DNA of 64,000 bases from Haliotis asinina (GCF_037392515.1 NC_090280.1:29703118-29767117); one strand, 5' to 3'; counted from the first letter of the stretch, positions 46,680 to 59,919 are shown. Notes: generated by a model not told the origin, from the sequence alone. Numbers and translations are program-made.

Positions 46680-48000
46680 TTGGAAAATATGTCTGATCGT
46701 TTCAAGCGTTAAATTGAAATGTCGACGCGGCTATTTCAGGAAAGCTGCCGTCTCCCGAACCGATGCCGTCACGACGTTAGAACCCTCCGTCGCCGCCCCA
46801 CTCCCCCCATCCTCATCTTCGCATCAGTGGGGATATAGAAAGAGGATAAAGATGGCGGAAAACCACTTTGATAGGAAGTTCCGGGAACATGTCCTCTTCC
46901 ACGGTCTTACAATATGCTTCTTCACACTGATTACGGAATAGGTGCCCGTACATTGTGGGTTCCAATCAAAACTGTCGGCGTTTTTCTGAACCTCTCTGCC
47001 TTTGCACAATTGATTCGAATGATTAGCCAGTGAAAGACAATTTTCATGAGCGCTCAACATCCGAAATGATTGTTCTCTTTATTGTGAACCAGCGGACATA
47101 TTCTGCTTTTGAAATTAAAGATGGCGGAGTCGTCTGCCTCTTCATCTTGTAATTGAATACGGTCGCTTTATGCACAACCGCGCCCCTATCCGGCAAACCC
47201 GCAAATAATTTCTCAATAAATTGCTTCCCTATGTCAAAAAGTCAGACGCACTAGAAGCCAAATTCCTGACATTTTCATCTTAGTCAAATTTCCGAAGATG
47301 ATTTCGGCAATATTCACATCAAATACGATTAATTTCCTCGTGTAACTTTCACCAGTTATTGCGGACGGAATAAAGGCGGGAATACGCTCGTGTTGGGGTC
47401 AATAGGGAGGTGACGTGATTTGGCGGGTTATGAAAACACCGGCTTCTTTATTTCATGCCGCGAGACTTAAAACAGCCATTGACAAGTGATAATTGGACGA
47501 ATTCGGGGTGATTTAAGATGAGAGTAGTGGCTCCCTTTACTCGCTAGTTGAGCCGTGAAATATTTATGAGTGATTATAAGTTTAATTAAAACCCTCCCAA
47601 GCCTGATAGAATTGATTAGTTATACTATAAGTATGTTCTCGCCGCTTTGATAGGGGGCCACGACAAGACTGGCTTGGACATGCTGTGGTTTGATGATAAA
47701 CGAGAAGAGATCGGGGAAGAGTATTTTTTTATGATATCTTTACACAATTATTTTTTTGTTTCCACTCTATTGATAAAATCCCCAAACGGCTCAAAGAAAA
47801 GTATTTCCATTTTCGTACTGCAACTTGGCCAATCGATATGACAAGCTGTAAAATACTCTTTATTTATGCAGTGCCGGATTTAACGAGAAAACTTCTTGCT
47901 AACTTTCATACAGAGGGACACAAATAAAACCGCAACTTTACAGCGACGGGGGACATTGACATGAGCAATTATGAAGGAACAAAGTAGCAATCATTAACAC
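46680..48000. promoter_or_regulatory. Repeat-poor, higher-GC region; possible promoter or conserved non-coding DNA
   Basis: No SINE, R2 or R3 is found for about 1.3 kb, which is unusual in this window. AAAGATGGCGG, a match to the YY1 core-promoter motif, occurs at 46848-46858 and again at 47117-47127. Each contains an ATG that opens only a short frame. Homeodomain-type cores (TTAATTAAAA near 47582) are present. It could be a promoter with untranslated exons or a developmental enhancer; no coding exon was secured. Confidence 0.3.
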
Positions 48001-48504
48001 AAAACAGTCTGCTCAGTATGACGAGCATCAAATCGTTCTTACAGGATACTGTGAGTCCTTAAGCTTCACATCTTCAGTACAAAATCCACATCCGATGGTG
48101 CTCGTGTTGTCATTTTCAAAACATAATGCTGTTCTTATTTGATTGATTCTTCATCGATATTATTTCATACCAAAATAGATAGTTCTTAGATTGGAATTAA
48201 TGAGCATTGTATTTATTTCACGACGTGTTTGTAGTGCCTTTTTTCTGAGTGCATTGGTGTGTTATAGGTTATATATAGTAATGCTGCCATGGAATATGAG
48301 ATACATTTCATGTGTTCCGATACAGTAGAAGTGAATTTCATGTTATCGTTGGATAGGAAATGTAGAAATTTAATAGCCAAAATATTAGAATCTATCGTAC
48401 ACACGTCCTCAGTGTCAAAAGCATATATTGTTATGAAGAATTCTATGATTTTGCAAAACGAATTCAGCGATATTTCATAAGTAAGAAATATATAGTTAAC
48501 TATA

Positions 48505-48765
48505 TCACATGATATTTCAGTCATTTCGCGACGAGAACAATTTATATAAAATTTGAACCCGCCGTCGACGGACAGTAACACTTCTTGTGTATCACATATT
48601 TTAACGTAAAAATAGTATGTTGACATAAAACAATATCACTGTAGACATCAGTACTATAAAAATGGGCAATAGATCACAAGCAAGCTACCGAAGGAAGATC
48701 ACCATACTAGGGACCCTGGGGACGTATTGTATATCTACTATCTGCATGGACACTAGCCGGATTTA
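48505..48765 (-). repeat. R3 repeat, reverse
   Basis: ATTTCAGTCATTTCGCGACG, CAAGCTACCGAAGGAAGATC and ACCATACTAGGGACCCTGGG are present. Confidence 0.6.
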
Positions 48766-48934
48766 CATCATACTTTCTTGTGTTGGCGATTATTTCGCAA
48801 ATTAGCCAATCGTGGAAAAAAACAACGGTTCTACGAGTTACGTCTGGCAACGAAAACCAGCCACATGTACTTTCCCCGTGTGTAGTAGGTACGACCAGGG
48901 CATGCAATTTAGATTTGTCACTGTCAGAGTCTTA

Positions 48935-49335
48935 ATAGTACAATATGTGTTATTTTGATTTATGGCTAGACTGTCTAAACTTGCTAAAAACTAAATGATT
49001 GTGTAAATCCAGCAAGGGACCATGCAGGAAGCAGATGTACTGTACGTCCTCGTGGACCCTAATTTGGTGAACTACCCTCAATTGTTCTGAACATATAGCC
49101 TATTTTTATCCTACCATGTCTTCGATAATCAAATGTTTTAGATTTAATTTAATTTCAATTTTTGCATTTATATCTGAGATATTCTGGTTGTTTTACTGTC
49201 CTTCCTTTACAGCTTTTTATCATGTACATTTAGTTGTGATAAATCAGTAACTTGAAATAATAAATCTATAACTTAAATTTGACACGATATATAATGAAAT
49301 AGTGCCAGTATGACTTCAAATCTTGACTCATTCAT
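48935..49335 (+). repeat. R3 repeat
   Basis: TAAATCCAGCAAGGGACCAT, CAGGAAGCAGATGTACTGTA, GGTGAACTACCCTCAATTG and a decayed tail. With the previous copy it makes an inverted pair separated by about 170 bp. Confidence 0.6.
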
Positions 49336-49633
49336 TCCCCGTGTGTGAGCAGAACAAGGATTTACGTTCACACTGGTGGAATGGCTGCACATACCCTTCT
49401 CCCATCATGTTCACACCATCTTCATTCCATCTGTCTAATAAGTTAAACTGTTGCTACAATACATTGTTTCACATTAAGAACTGTATAGACGTGAGTCTTA
49501 CGAGCTTACAAATATGTAGAATAATACAACCATGAGACATCGAACCCGACCTTATTCGTCACACAGACAGGCTGGTCCACTTTGACCCTTCGTGGGTGAT
49601 GAGTGTATGACTGGAATGGTTTAACGTGTCTAG

Positions 49634-50000
49634 ACAACTGACTCGAAACATTTTCAAAATTCAGTGATGATATTGTATCAATTCAGTTTCTACTGGCATC
49701 ACTTTCTCAAAATGCATATCGTATCAATTCAATTTTTAGATTTTTATACGTTAAATTTTCCGCAAATAATGTCGACAATTGACTCTAAACATTTTCAAAA
49801 CGCATGTTAAGTCAATTTATACTCTGTAGTCTATCACTTTGCGAACATTTGAAATTACATGCGTGTTGACATTTGATTTTGAAGGACAATTTTATGTTTT
49901 AATGTTCGGCAATTAAAGCTGACAATTGATTTTGAACCTCTTCAAAATGCATGTTATATCAATCCATCGTCTACAGTTTATCACTTTGAGAACAATGTAA
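49634..50000 (+). repeat. Degenerate tandem repeat, ~144-bp unit, three copies
   Basis: Units start with ACAACTGACTCGAAACATTT (49634), ACAATTGACTCTAAACATTT (49775) and ACAATTGATTTTGAACCTCT (49922). Each is followed by TCAAAA, a GTCAATTTA-type block and CTATCACTTTGCGAAC-type text. Confidence 0.65.
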
Positions 50001-50571
50001 ATGTTTAGTTTATTAGTTTGCAGAAACGGGCACACAGACTGGTGAAAATAATGTTTTATATTGTCACATAATAAACATCTACAGACGTATTCATTTCGTA
50101 CATATAAAAGCTTATTGCATTCATAAAATACCATTTAACATTCACACAGGACACAAAATATTGACAGTCGGGGCAGTCCTATTTCTGTTCAATGCACACG
50201 AAAATTTAGTTTTTAAAGAATAACACCAAATTAATGAAAAATGTGATACAGTAATTAAATTAGTATATAGAGCCGCATGTGTATACATGTACATGGCCTG
50301 TGCTAATAAAAGTATATGTCTGTAGGGAAAGAGTCTCTGACGTCTTTGGAATATATCAGTTATCATGCAGGCTATTGAAACATCGGAACTTAACCAGTAA
50401 ATATATCACTTGGGAATACAGTGTATATCACGAATGTTGTATCACGTCTTAATATAATGCTTATCCTCCTCACGGTATGGCTTAAATATCACTCAATCAC
50501 TCAATCACTCAATCACTCAATCACTAACTCACAGCATCACGTCCTACAAATTACACTTCAGAGAGATGTGT

Positions 50572-50862
50572 GAGTGAGGGTATTATTTTTTAACGTCACA
50601 TGGACAATATCTCAGCCATATCGTGACGAAAATAATTCATATAATAAAAATGTTGAAGAGTAAAACCTGTCGACAATGGACAGTACAAATTCTAGAATAT
50701 TGCAGACATAAACATAAAACTAACATGAAAACTAAAACATTGGAATGAAAGAGGACAATACGATATAAAACAGGGGCTATAGATCGCCATCAACTGATCG
50801 CTATACCAGGGGAGAGAGATCACTATACTAGGGGAGAGAGATCACTATACTAGGGGAGAGAG
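50572..50862 (-). repeat. R3 repeat, reverse, with 22-bp tandem expansion
   Basis: Reverse R3 from TAACGTCACATGGACAATAT to TAGATCGCCATCAACTGATC. At its head a 22-bp unit, GGGGAGAGAGATCACTATAC plus 2 nt, is repeated at 50809, 50831 and 50853. An AATC/ACTC microsatellite precedes it at 50487-50527. Confidence 0.65.
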
Positions 50863-51581
50863 ATGTGTAGTTGATGTATATTTTACATTTCAGATTAGTT
50901 AGATGTTAATGGAGACTTTACGAGGGTACACATAAAATTCTCCCGATATGTCTCTTGGCAACAGTCTCATATCGAGGCGCGTATGTCCTTTGGGCAATTC
51001 TTTTTCACCGTTCTGTAAACCGCTCGACTTCAAATAATTGTTGCAGTCCAACATTTAGACGAAGCCTGACTTGATTGTAACTAACAGACAAATGGATAAC
51101 GTCAAGAAATTTCGTCTGTTTGCATATTTAGAAAGTATGCACAAAGGTGACTCTTTCACTTCTTACAAGATGAAAAAAAAATGATTTCAGGTAGTGTATT
51201 TTTCCCAATCGATAACGTTGGCAAACCTTTGCGGTGTCGTGTAAACCAATATGTCGTGTGAACTATCATTTTTGTAGTGATAGTAGATTTTTCTTAATTA
51301 AAGACTGATAGTCCTGTGATCCTATTTGTTGGGGGAGTGGATTTGATACACACGTCTGATTTCACTTTCACTCTTAGCAGCCTCACATATCATCTTATTT
51401 ATCGTAAAAAGTATGCCTGGTGTAGTTAAAACCGGTAGTGTATCCGTTACGCGCATCCGTTATATTCATGGATTCACCATTTCAAATGCTATAAATGTAT
51501 TTTAGGGAAATTGTATACATTTTTCACCATTGTATCATAATGGTTACTTTGTTTCATTTCAGTAGACGTCGAGTGAGTGTA

Positions 51582-51773
51582 ATGAAGTTTTCTGTTTGTT
51601 TCTGTTGTGCATCCTTACTGGCTTTGTTTGGGAACGGTGTTTTACATAGTAAGCAGTGTTTATCCACTGGGTTCATTCTTGTAACCAACAGAAACCTCAC
51701 ATATGAGCATGCTGCACGCCATAAGAAACACAACAGCATGTTCGTAACAACAGAATATAATTCTCAAAATTAG
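51582..51773 (+). CDS. Candidate signal-peptide exon, unconfirmed
   Basis: ATG at 51582 follows a good acceptor (TTTCATTTCAG, ending 51562) and opens MKFSVCFCCASLLALFGNG, which has the shape of a signal peptide. A donor-like GTAAGC occurs at 51648. If unspliced, the frame ends at 51773 after 63 residues. No family is recognised, and chance cannot be excluded. Confidence 0.2.
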   Translation: MKFSVCFCCASLLALFGNGVLHSKQCLSTGFILVTNRNLTYEHAARHKKHNSMFVTTEYNSQN

Positions 51774-54700
51774 GACAAACATTTTACGACACCATATGAG
51801 CCCGAACGATTTTTCACAATAAGATCATGTCTTGCCTTAAATTTCAGTGTGGTGAAAATGAAACTGTAGCAGCAGTAGTAGCAGTATATATGTGACAATC
51901 CTGCACAACAAAACTACACGTGTCTTTCATAATTGACGCTGATTGTGTTAAAAAGCCACTCTTTCCTCTTTTACCAATAAAAATGTTGATATCACTGACT
52001 CTGTATTTTGCACAATTGCTAACCTTGGCGATCCGTCTAAAACCCGCATTCTGTGTTTTCTTGTTATTTAAAGGTATCAGTCGTGACTGATATTGAGTGT
52101 GTTAAAAAGCTACTCCTTCCTCCCGTTTTTCTTCCATGGTTTATATTGATCCTTGACTTTTAATTCCACTTTCCTGTGTACGACTTGAATATTATATCGA
52201 TATTTTCCCACTCCACGATAAGCCGCTTATGTCGCAGAAGGAAAATAATGTATCATGAAAATGTCCTCGTCTTGGGAATGACAATACGAGAGTAACAAAC
52301 ATCATCTGCAAAAGGACAATTTCCTTCTCGTCCACCATCCCACAAACCCAACACGTTTATTTAGCATCCAGCAAACTGTATACACATGTCCATCCCTCGA
52401 GTGTTAACAATAAGCATTTCTTATCCTTCTACTACAAAATGTCATTTACAGTTAACATTTTCAGTCAAGCGTGTGATTTCTCACACCTCCCTTCCCTCCC
52501 CCGCTTCTCTCCCTACCCTCCCAGCGTGCACCTGCCCTCGCCACCTCAATGACCGGCTAATCCCTCCACGCCCCATTACTCTTATTGTCATTCACCCGCA
52601 CTTATAGGGACGGTGCCAAAACCAGCAAGAAATAATATAAAAGTACGTTTAAAGAAACGCTCCTGCCTTAGCAATGTTTCAGTTTCAGAAATAATTTTAA
52701 ATATTTAATCACATTAAACTTCACCTATGTTATTTTGTCGATGATCCATCATTATGTTCATTGTATTGAATATCATGTTCATATGATCTTAGGCCCACCC
52801 CTTGATTTTAGGACTTGACTCTGTGATGTCCGTGTTAATACTTGACTTGTTGATACCATACCCCTGTATGGAGCTCAGGTCAGGTCATATGTCAAAGTGA
52901 CTCTGCTGCATTTCTGGGAGCTCCCCACACCGTGATGCCGGTTCTTCTGATCTTGTCCTGTGAACAATGTATCTCCATGACCTCGGATTGGAAGGTTGCT
53001 CTTGTAATGTTTGAACATTACATTTAGTTTGATTTATTCCACAGCTTCTTCAATGGCTGAGAGATTCTTACAATATTCAATGCATTGGGTGCAAACATGC
53101 GAAGCAGCTTTATAAAAGAAAAGAAAGATTTAAGAGAATTGTCAAATGACTTTGTCAAAAAGTGATCAAGTTTTCTAGAGATTAGCAATTTGCATAAATC
53201 TCAGTTCAGTTGCTGAGGCATCAAACGGCGATGTCAGCCCTTCCAAAAGTAAATTGATCACATATGCTTTCAGTCTGCTCAATTATGTTTCAATTATATT
53301 TCAATCAGTATACCATTCATTCTGAGTTAATCTCAACTACGTAAGTATATTTTGCATTTTTGCAAACTGTGCTGAATATTTTACTTTTTTGGTAGTTTGT
53401 AACTTTACTAATATATAATGCTTCCGGAAACGTTTCCTTGACTACATCAGGCATTTCATAAAGAGGAAGAACCTTACAATATGATTGATTTGCTTCATGA
53501 TATTAACAGTTTTACACGTCATCAGTTGTTTTACAGCTTACATGCTACGGAATCATCAATTTCTGAGTGTTGAAAATAATTGCTATCTTTTCTGTACATT
53601 TTAGGTTCACAAGTACGTTTTAGAAGATATTTATGATTTTTACAAGAGAAGGTGAAATGTCAACACCATACATCATCTCCATATGAATTACGAAAGTCAG
53701 AACCCTATCAATTATAGTCACATGTGCTTAATCAATAATCATGCAGTAATCATAATCATATTTTGTATTGGACGCAGCATTGATTTGAATGTGACAGTGA
53801 TGTCTCGTCTCTATAGTTAAAGTTAATAAGAATGATACTGAGTATTCATTAAGCTCTGTATCCATCCGCAAGGTTCATGTTCAAAGCACATATCATCTTT
53901 ATATATATAACTGGACTGTTTGCGGTTGAACTGTGAAACGTAATGAGTCAGGTTCTTGTATATTTCAGTTACTTTTCCTTGCTGCATTTTCGGCAATGAC
54001 GTTTTTCGTTCACGCACTACAATAAATAGTTACTTGAATAATGTAACTCAATTACGCTCAGACAAAGGATTATGGGATTTATGTCAACTGCGAGTTGAAG
54101 GCCTTGACTGAGACACAGCACTCGTGTAGTTGACACGAAACAGGAACAATATTAATTAATAACAATGCATACTACAAACGCGTCTACCTGCATATTACAG
54201 GCGTTTGTGCCTCGTATGCGTCTGGTATGATTGCTACCAGTTTATCTTTTTTCATTTATCTTTTTTTTATTTTGTCGTTTGTTTTATGTATTTACTGGTA
54301 CTTTCGATAAAAAACAAACATTATGAAATGACCATGAGAAATACAGTGACCATTTGTTATTTTAACTACTCTCTCCATCAGCTGGTTCACCCTTAAATGT
54401 GATGTGAAATATGTGTTTGCAAAGTTGTTTGAAAGAGGTAGTAATTCTTCGAATCAAATTCTCACTTCGATCGAAACTAAACCAAATGTAGATATAATAA
54501 TTTGTAATCGCTGTTGACGTCACAGTGTTATATTAAGCTTATATGGAACTAGAAACGTGTTATATCGAGTAATGCAATACACCTAGGTATATATGTATAT
54601 AATGCCGGAATATATTTTACGTAAACCAATGTTTGAAATGTGGGTCTTGTGACAATACTACTGTCGCCTCAAAACAATCGTGTAAGCTCACACAAGTAGC

Positions 54701-55400
54701 CATGTATACATATAGTACGTATGTACGTATATACACTAAGCTGTTCTCTGATTGCATTTATATGTTTAATATTTTAATGTATAATCTGAATCTTGATCTC
54801 TGTTGGAATCTACACTATCAGCGAATTCTTCAAAGACTTTGTAAGTCTACAATGTATATGTTTGGTGATGCATCGTGTTTATGTTATCATAGATTGTAAG
54901 TCCGTGAATCCAACCCCACTGATATATAAACTACTTTCCGTTGACCACAAAGCCGCTCAATACACCCTCAAGAGTTATCCAATATTGTTTTTTAAACCTC
55001 TTCCCCACCTCTCTGGCACCCTGAATCACCTTCTAATCTGCCTCCACCCTCTGACTACCAAATCATCACCTTGTTTCTATACATACTGAAGATAGACTTG
55101 GCGGTCCACATCCCAACAAGCACTTGTTTCACGGGATCTGTACAACAATACAAATCCCTTCTTTTGCCCCACACCACGACGAATTTACCTGTTTCAAAGT
55201 CAGTGATGCGGCTAGGTAGAGCATTGAACAAAGTCTAGATAACCGTGATAAATTACATATAAATTGCCATGGTTCAAAATTTCATTCAATGACAGGAAAT
55301 ACCCACTGAACTCCTACTAAGCAAATAAAACCACGGGGTGTGACGTCTTCAATTCATCCTTGCACTGTTGTAAACCTGACTTTTGTCAACGGCGTTGAAA
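51774..55400. other. Intergenic, no gene or repeat recognised
   Basis: Largely unique. A CT-rich stretch lies at 52475-52560. An AGGTCAGGTCA nuclear-receptor-type double half-site is at 52876-52886. Open frames here are short and without domains. Confidence 0.4.
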
Positions 55401-55410
55401 TAAAACTTAA

Positions 55411-55760
55411 TTGCAAGACACTTTCCGAGATGCTGAATTACTCCAAACCTCGGCTAACATATGCTGGATAAGGCGTTGTATAGTCACACCTCGACAGCGA
55501 ATACATGGTCCTGATTGGCTGAAGAGGAAGGTCAGGGGTTATTCTTCTGTAAGGACATGCTGGAAAGGCGCAGCCTGTATTCAATGGTCCCCGGGCGGCA
55601 ATTATCACAGAGCTATCTGAAGAAGACAAGAGTGTAAGTGAATATTTATCCCCGCGTGGACGTCGCTCAGAGACAGACAAACCACGGAGTTGTCGTTCCC
55701 GGACGACGCTGTCACTGTCAATGGAACATCTAGGAGACACAGGGGAACCCGCAGGTAAGG
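55411..55760 (+). promoter_or_regulatory. Higher-GC island with candidate first exon
   Basis: An inverted CCAAT box (GATTGG near 55513) precedes GC-rich text. ATG at 55721 opens MEHLGDTGEPA to a strong donor, CCGCAG|GTAAGG at 55754/55755. The rest of such a gene is not seen in the window. Confidence 0.3.
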
Positions 55761-55929
55761 GGGACGATGGTCTCGGGGTGGGGGAGAGGGTGCATACCTG
55801 GATGGGATTAGTATTGGTGTGACTCCAGGCAGCGCCTACTCTGCTGCCACCCGCATATAAACATAACGCTTGTTGGATGAGAAACCTTTCGTATTCAGCC
55901 CTGAAGGTATTGGCATATCAGTTCTTTTT

Positions 55930-56440
55930 GTATGGACAGTTTGGTATATTGTAGTGAATTTGTGTTATATTAAACATTCCGCATCCCACCTTACCCACCA
56001 TTAGTCAGTTTACATGGTATAACAAAACACTTCTTAATAATATTCATTCGTGATAGTTGACATATTTGATCCCACATGACTTGCAAATGTATTGGAACAA
56101 CATTTCTTGTTTTATAGAGAATTTGGTAAATGGCACTGAATTTGTGTTATGCTCAACACTCTGGCGTGTAGTCAGTTTACATGATGTTACATATCAGTAC
56201 TGAATAAAACTTGTTCGTGATAGTTGACATATTTGATCCTGGAGAACTTCGAAGAAATGTATTTGGGACAACATTTCTTGTTTTACAAACAGGTTGGTAA
56301 ATGCTACTGAATTTGTGTTATACTGAACACTCTGTATCGCACCTTACCAGCTATTAGTCAATTTGCATGATATAACAAACCACCTCTGGAGTATATTCAT
56401 CCGTGAAAGCTACTGTGTTTAGTAAGAAACCGCCTTAGCA
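55930..56440 (+). repeat. Degenerate tandem repeat, ~170-180-bp unit, three copies
   Basis: The anchor ACTGAATTTGTGTTAT (or GTGAATTTGTGTTAT) recurs at 55951, 56133 and 56304. It is followed each time by AACACTC or AACATTC, TTAGTCAGTTTACATG-type text and TTGACATATTTGATCC in the first two. Confidence 0.7.
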
Positions 56441-58630
56441 CATATGTGCTATTTTATGAGAGACAGTGTTGATGAATGTGACTAAATATTTGTCTCCCAG
56501 AAGATGCCAGTTTCACCAAGTTACAATTTGCTGATTATCAGGGAATGAGGTTTTACAAACACAGTGTTATTCCTGTTCTTGGTGTCACCAAGCAAACAAT
56601 ATTTATAACATGCATTAATACTAAGCCAAGATGTTGTTTGTAAACTGAAAATGAAGTCTTTTGACATGGGATCAAAGGTCCAATACGTTTCGGCATAAGA
56701 GAGCTCAAACTTCAAAAGACAAATAACTGTCATCCATTGGAAAGTGTTAGTAATGTATAAATTAATTAACAGCAAAATCAGGTAGAATGGGCTTGACGGT
56801 AATTCTCTGTACATTTACAAATTATTGTTACAGATGTTCCTATGATGAATTCTTTGCATTTTAACTAGAAATGATAACAATACGTAACAATAAGAGTCAG
56901 TAGGTAATTTTCATATAAAACAATTCTTTATTTATATAACTCTTAGGAAGTCAAGATCGAAATTTGTACTGGTATGTCACAATATCACTGTATGTCGGCG
57001 TCGACACCACCATACAGGCTTACCTATACCTAGTTCCACAACATAACACATTGCTTATTTGTTGGCTATAGACATTGCTTGTTTATACATTTGTACCCAA
57101 ACAAAGACTTTGTATGTTTGTCAGACTTAGTTAAGTAATGTTCATATTCCTGATTATATTGCGGTTGTCAATACATATTGCCAGAATTGTGCACATCAAA
57201 GTTATAGCTTACAGTTATCAAAATTATTTCAAGGAAATGCACTTTTAACTCATATCTGTTTGATGACATGATGGACGTCGGCAATGTAAAATGATGACAA
57301 TTTATTTCATATTTGCAACTTATTTAATCCTGTACTGGTATTCAAGTAAATGAACTGGTTACATTTGAGCATCATGTTTATGTGTGTTTCATTTCAATAT
57401 ACCTTAATATATACCTTCAACACATATTGGTATTATTACTGCATAAAGCCTCAAAATATTGCAAGTCTATAAAGGTCAGAGAACAGATCACAGACGTAGA
57501 TTTACATGAAGGGCATATTGCATTTTGACAAGTGTGTGTGTGCAACACAATTATGACATACTGTGGCTGTGTTAAAATCATGACATTTAATGATAAATTA
57601 TTTAAATGGGTTTCTCTGCCAACAATTAAACACTCAGCACAATAAGGCAACACAATAGAAGCTACAAAATCTTTACCACATTCATAAGGAATCTGTGCAA
57701 AAAGCCGAGTCGGTTGTACAACTGTGACTATATCATGAACAGGTGTTGTTTGTAAACAAATCGGGTCTGAACCAGACAACCCAGTGATTGTCACGATACG
57801 ATGACAGAGCATGGTGGTACCCGTCATAAGCATATGCTAAGTCTACTCATTTGCTCACCTCATGTTTTGTAATGTTTTGTGTGCGATTAAGTTTGTGTTC
57901 TACATCCTCCATATATACTTTGTCAACGTACGGCGCAATTACCACGCATTTCAAATGCCAGCTGCTAGGTATAAGTTTACTGTATCACTTAATATGAACA
58001 GGTTCTCCCTTCTACTTCCAATGTTTACAAGCCACATTGAAACACTGAAGCACTGCTGAAACAAATACTAATGATATAGTCAGACCTGTACAATACATTT
58101 TGCTTTTATTTACTGTGGACATGGAAATGATTTGGTCGCTTCTATTCCTACGTCAAATATTAAGCAAAACATTCACACACGGTATGTGGTGAGTGGAACA
58201 AATAGGAAATCAGTATTCTTCATGGTGACCTGTTTGATACGTGCATCGAACATAAATTCTGCAATCTTTTGTCAGTAACACTTTCTTAATGAATGTACGG
58301 TTTGGGCACATGTAATATTCAAGCATATATATTTCAAGCTATCTATATCATTTCCGTGAGTTTTTAGTCGCCATTGATAACCTATTTGTACCGTTGGTAT
58401 GATCTTGTGAATTGTGATCTACAATCTTGTTTTACGCATATTCAAAACAGACCAACTCTGTCCAAGAAATTTCCTGATGAATATGTATCCCGGTCTAACG
58501 ATTCCAAAGATACAAAAGATTAGTATTCCCTGACCCGATGTCATATGTAAACACTAGCATCACCCCTACATTTGTATGTGGAGATAAACATTGTGTAACA
58601 CATTCATCTGACATTTTGAAATTTGAAAGG
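56441..58630. other. Intergenic, no gene recognised
   Basis: A 138-codon minus-strand frame at 57417-57833 has no recognisable domain and overlaps an R2 fragment at 57743-57791, so it is not called. Confidence 0.4.
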
Positions 58631-58639
58631 CGTTCTACA

Positions 58640-59120
58640 TATTTGCACCCCGGCAACCAGAGAGGTTTCTCGGAGACGACTTCACCGCTGTAAATAGGCA
58701 GGATTTAGTGAGGGGAACTCACTACGGGAAATTATCAACTGCGCACCGTTATAGCCTTTGTTTTGCACGAAACAAACCGGTTACGGTGCAGCTTCATATT
58801 AATCCTATTTCCTTTTAGTTATGCCCAACAATACAACACAGTCCACACATTCTGGAAGCGGTGTGTCAGCTGTAGCGAGGCAACAGCCCAGAGTTGGGGC
58901 AAGAATGTCATAAACCGCTCTGGCTTTGTCCTGACAACGAGAGTTACCCCGCATGAGGCCCAACCGTTCAATGGTGGAGGGGGGAAAGTAACGGTGTATC
59001 AGTATGGCTTGACAACAGCAGGGTGACGCTCATCTGGGTCTCATTGAATGGGAAATAGAATTATGTGGTTTGATTAGTCTTCAGCTGAATAGAAATCGTC
59101 TCGGTCGGGACGGGAAATGA
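58640..59120. other. Repeat-free, higher-GC stretch; possible exon or conserved element
   Basis: An acceptor-like TTTCCTTTTAG at 58810-58820 is followed by an open frame to 59026 with mixed composition (…CVSCSEATAQSWGKN…). No family match comes to mind and the downstream donor is poor. Confidence 0.25.
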
Positions 59121-59277
59121 ATGCTCACGCAGCGGGTACAAACGTGTGCACCGAAAACAACATATACTAAACAAAATAGTTAGGGATCATGAATATATCT
59201 GGTTTGTGTCCTCAATCTTTATTGCAAAAAATGTTCCCCCCAAATCCTCGATCTTTTACCTTTTTTTCTCTATAAGT

Positions 59278-59600
59278 AGTGAGTGAGTTTAGATTTTGAG
59301 TCTCATCGGCAATATTTCAGCCCCATTGTCACTAAGTCACGTTCAAGATTTGTAATGATTAAAGATAAAATATATAACCCCCTGATTATTATTGCAGTAA
59401 AACAAGTAGACTATCACAGATGTAAATTTAAAACTATTAGTTAAATCTAAAACAGTTTAACTGTTTTATCAGACGATACAATAAAAACAGGCTGTTGATC
59501 GCCAGTAACTGAAGGCAGGTCACTATACCAGCTAGGGACTATGGGGACCTACAGTACTTTTCTTATCCTATCTAGATTTACACCGCCCCTTCAGCCGCTG
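59278..59600 (-). repeat. R3 repeat, reverse
   Basis: GAGTGAGTTTAGATTTTGAG, CTCATCGGCAATATTTCAGC, GATCGCCAGTAACTGAAGGC and CTAGGGACTATGGGGACC are present. This is one of the most complete reverse copies. Confidence 0.7.
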
Positions 59601-59858
59601 ACGGCTGAAGAAAATTGATCACAAAAATACCACGTTTAGAAAATACTTCTATAAGTAGATGGAGGGAGACCAACACTGTACATCTGCACAAACTGGTTAA
59701 CTGGCCATGGTATGTTCAAGCAAACAAATATACAGGAAACTGTGCCTGTCTTATACTGATAGTGTTAGTGTTTGCAGTTTCCTTCAGATCTTTTCCTCGT
59801 TATATGGCTGTAATATCGCCGATGCGATGTAAAATTTCAACTCATTCACGCCATTCTT

Positions 59859-59919
59859 TTAGCGTTAAGATAGTCGTAAGTTGATGTTAATGAATGGTAC
59901 TTACGGTCATCGTAACACG
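59859..59919. mobile_element. Miniature hairpin element, second copy
   Basis: The left arm (59859-59881) is nearly identical to that at 20958-20980. The right arm (59899-59919) has drifted. The loop is again 17 nt. Confidence 0.65.

Noticed and set aside
48213-48626. 137-codon minus-strand frame
   Set aside because: It overlaps a reverse R3 repeat and has no domain or signal; the low-GC composition makes chance frames likely.
57417-57833. 138-codon minus-strand frame
   Set aside because: No recognisable family, and it runs through an R2 fragment.
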